From Candidatus Peregrinibacteria bacterium (lineage in GTDB: Bacteria; Patescibacteriota; Gracilibacteria; UBA1369; LOWO2-01-FULL-3), in NCBI GenBank assembly GCA_007133095.1, contig SLNK01000046.1:1-5175 (forward strand): DNA of 5,175 nucleotides. Direction: 5' to 3'. Below the pieces are notes generated by a model that did not search any database, had not been told where the DNA came from, and worked only from the letters and a program-made list of their open reading frames with translations. Made by a program: the position numbers and the translations under genes. Below are positions 5,015 through 5,175 of the stretch, piece after piece; position 1 is the stretch's first letter, and every line of letters begins with the position of its first letter.

Positions 5015-5175
5015 ATGAAAGACAAGCAACTGGAAAATTTGATGGCGGAAGCCGGCCTGAACGAAACGGAGATATTGATATATTTAAGTCTCTTAAAAGA
5101 ACCGGCTGCCACAAAATGGGATCTGAAAGTAAGGACCGGACTTGAAAGAAACAAAGTTTACAGAGCTTGTGAGAG
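5015..5175 (+). CDS. TrmB-like winged-helix transcriptional regulator (partial; continues past the right edge)
   Basis: The first 53 residues are visible before the window ends. They fit the N-terminal winged-helix domain of TrmB-family regulators. The helix GLNETEILIYLSLL (14-27) corresponds to the family pattern GL-x-x-x-E-x-x-x-Y-x-x-LL. After a KEPAAT turn, KWDLKVRTGLERNKVYRACE (34-53) is the helix-turn-helix with its recognition helix, where the family usually has an S/R-x-x-x-VY end. TrmB proteins are known as sugar-responsive regulators in archaea; many bacterial relatives have unknown ligands, and the effector domain is outside the window. The ATG at 5015 is the only good start close to the domain. 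The gene is divergent from lgt across a 112-bp spacer with a strong promoter and an inverted repeat, which suggests local control of lgt, of itself, or of both. Confidence 0.75.
   Translation, partial: MKDKQLENLMAEAGLNETEILIYLSLLKEPAATKWDLKVRTGLERNKVYRACE

Overview
The window looks like a compact bacterial chromosome segment, most likely from a Patescibacteria/CPR-type genome. That assignment is an inference. It rests on gene spacings of 15-29 bp within operons, starts without clear Shine-Dalgarno sites, a small lysine-rich DUF5665-like membrane protein, and a four-helix VKOR-like protein. Stop codons are TAA, TAG and TGA in places that fit family lengths, so the standard bacterial code is assumed. 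No rRNA, tRNA, CRISPR array or transposase was found.

Left and centre (1-3356, minus strand): a redox operon read right to left. Its order is a PduO-type ATP:cob(I)alamin adenosyltransferase (3356-2853), a short-chain flavodoxin (2837-2385), the fused gamma/alpha subunit of a two-subunit 2-oxoacid:ferredoxin oxidoreductase (OFOR; 2361-625), then the OFOR beta subunit (416 to beyond the left edge). Flavodoxin next to OFOR suggests it accepts or donates the low-potential electrons. The adenosyltransferase also needs a strong reductant, so the flavodoxin could serve both enzymes.

The 208-bp gap between the two OFOR subunit genes holds the most unusual feature. It is a GC-rich (about 62%) 148-bp palindromic element whose 30-bp arms pair without interruption only if read as plus-strand RNA, which is opposite to the operon. 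It also contains an inner hairpin with tandem G-A pairs. It may be a mobile palindromic repeat or an undescribed structured RNA.

Centre to right (3357-4178, plus strand): a divergent two-gene unit made of the DUF5665-like protein and a VKOR-like four-helix protein. The second protein has lost three of the four redox cysteines of its family. The 22-bp divergent spacer carries a perfect 10-bp palindrome that supplies a TATAAT to both strands, each exactly 6 nt from an ATG, which implies leaderless mRNAs on both sides.

Right end (4117-5175): lgt (prolipoprotein diacylglyceryl transferase, minus strand) overlaps the 3' end of the VKOR-like gene by 62 bp and has the same TATAAT-N6-ATG arrangement. 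Divergent from it is the start of a TrmB-type winged-helix regulator with a near-consensus promoter. A perfect 9-bp inverted repeat between the two overlaps the lgt promoter and may be an operator.
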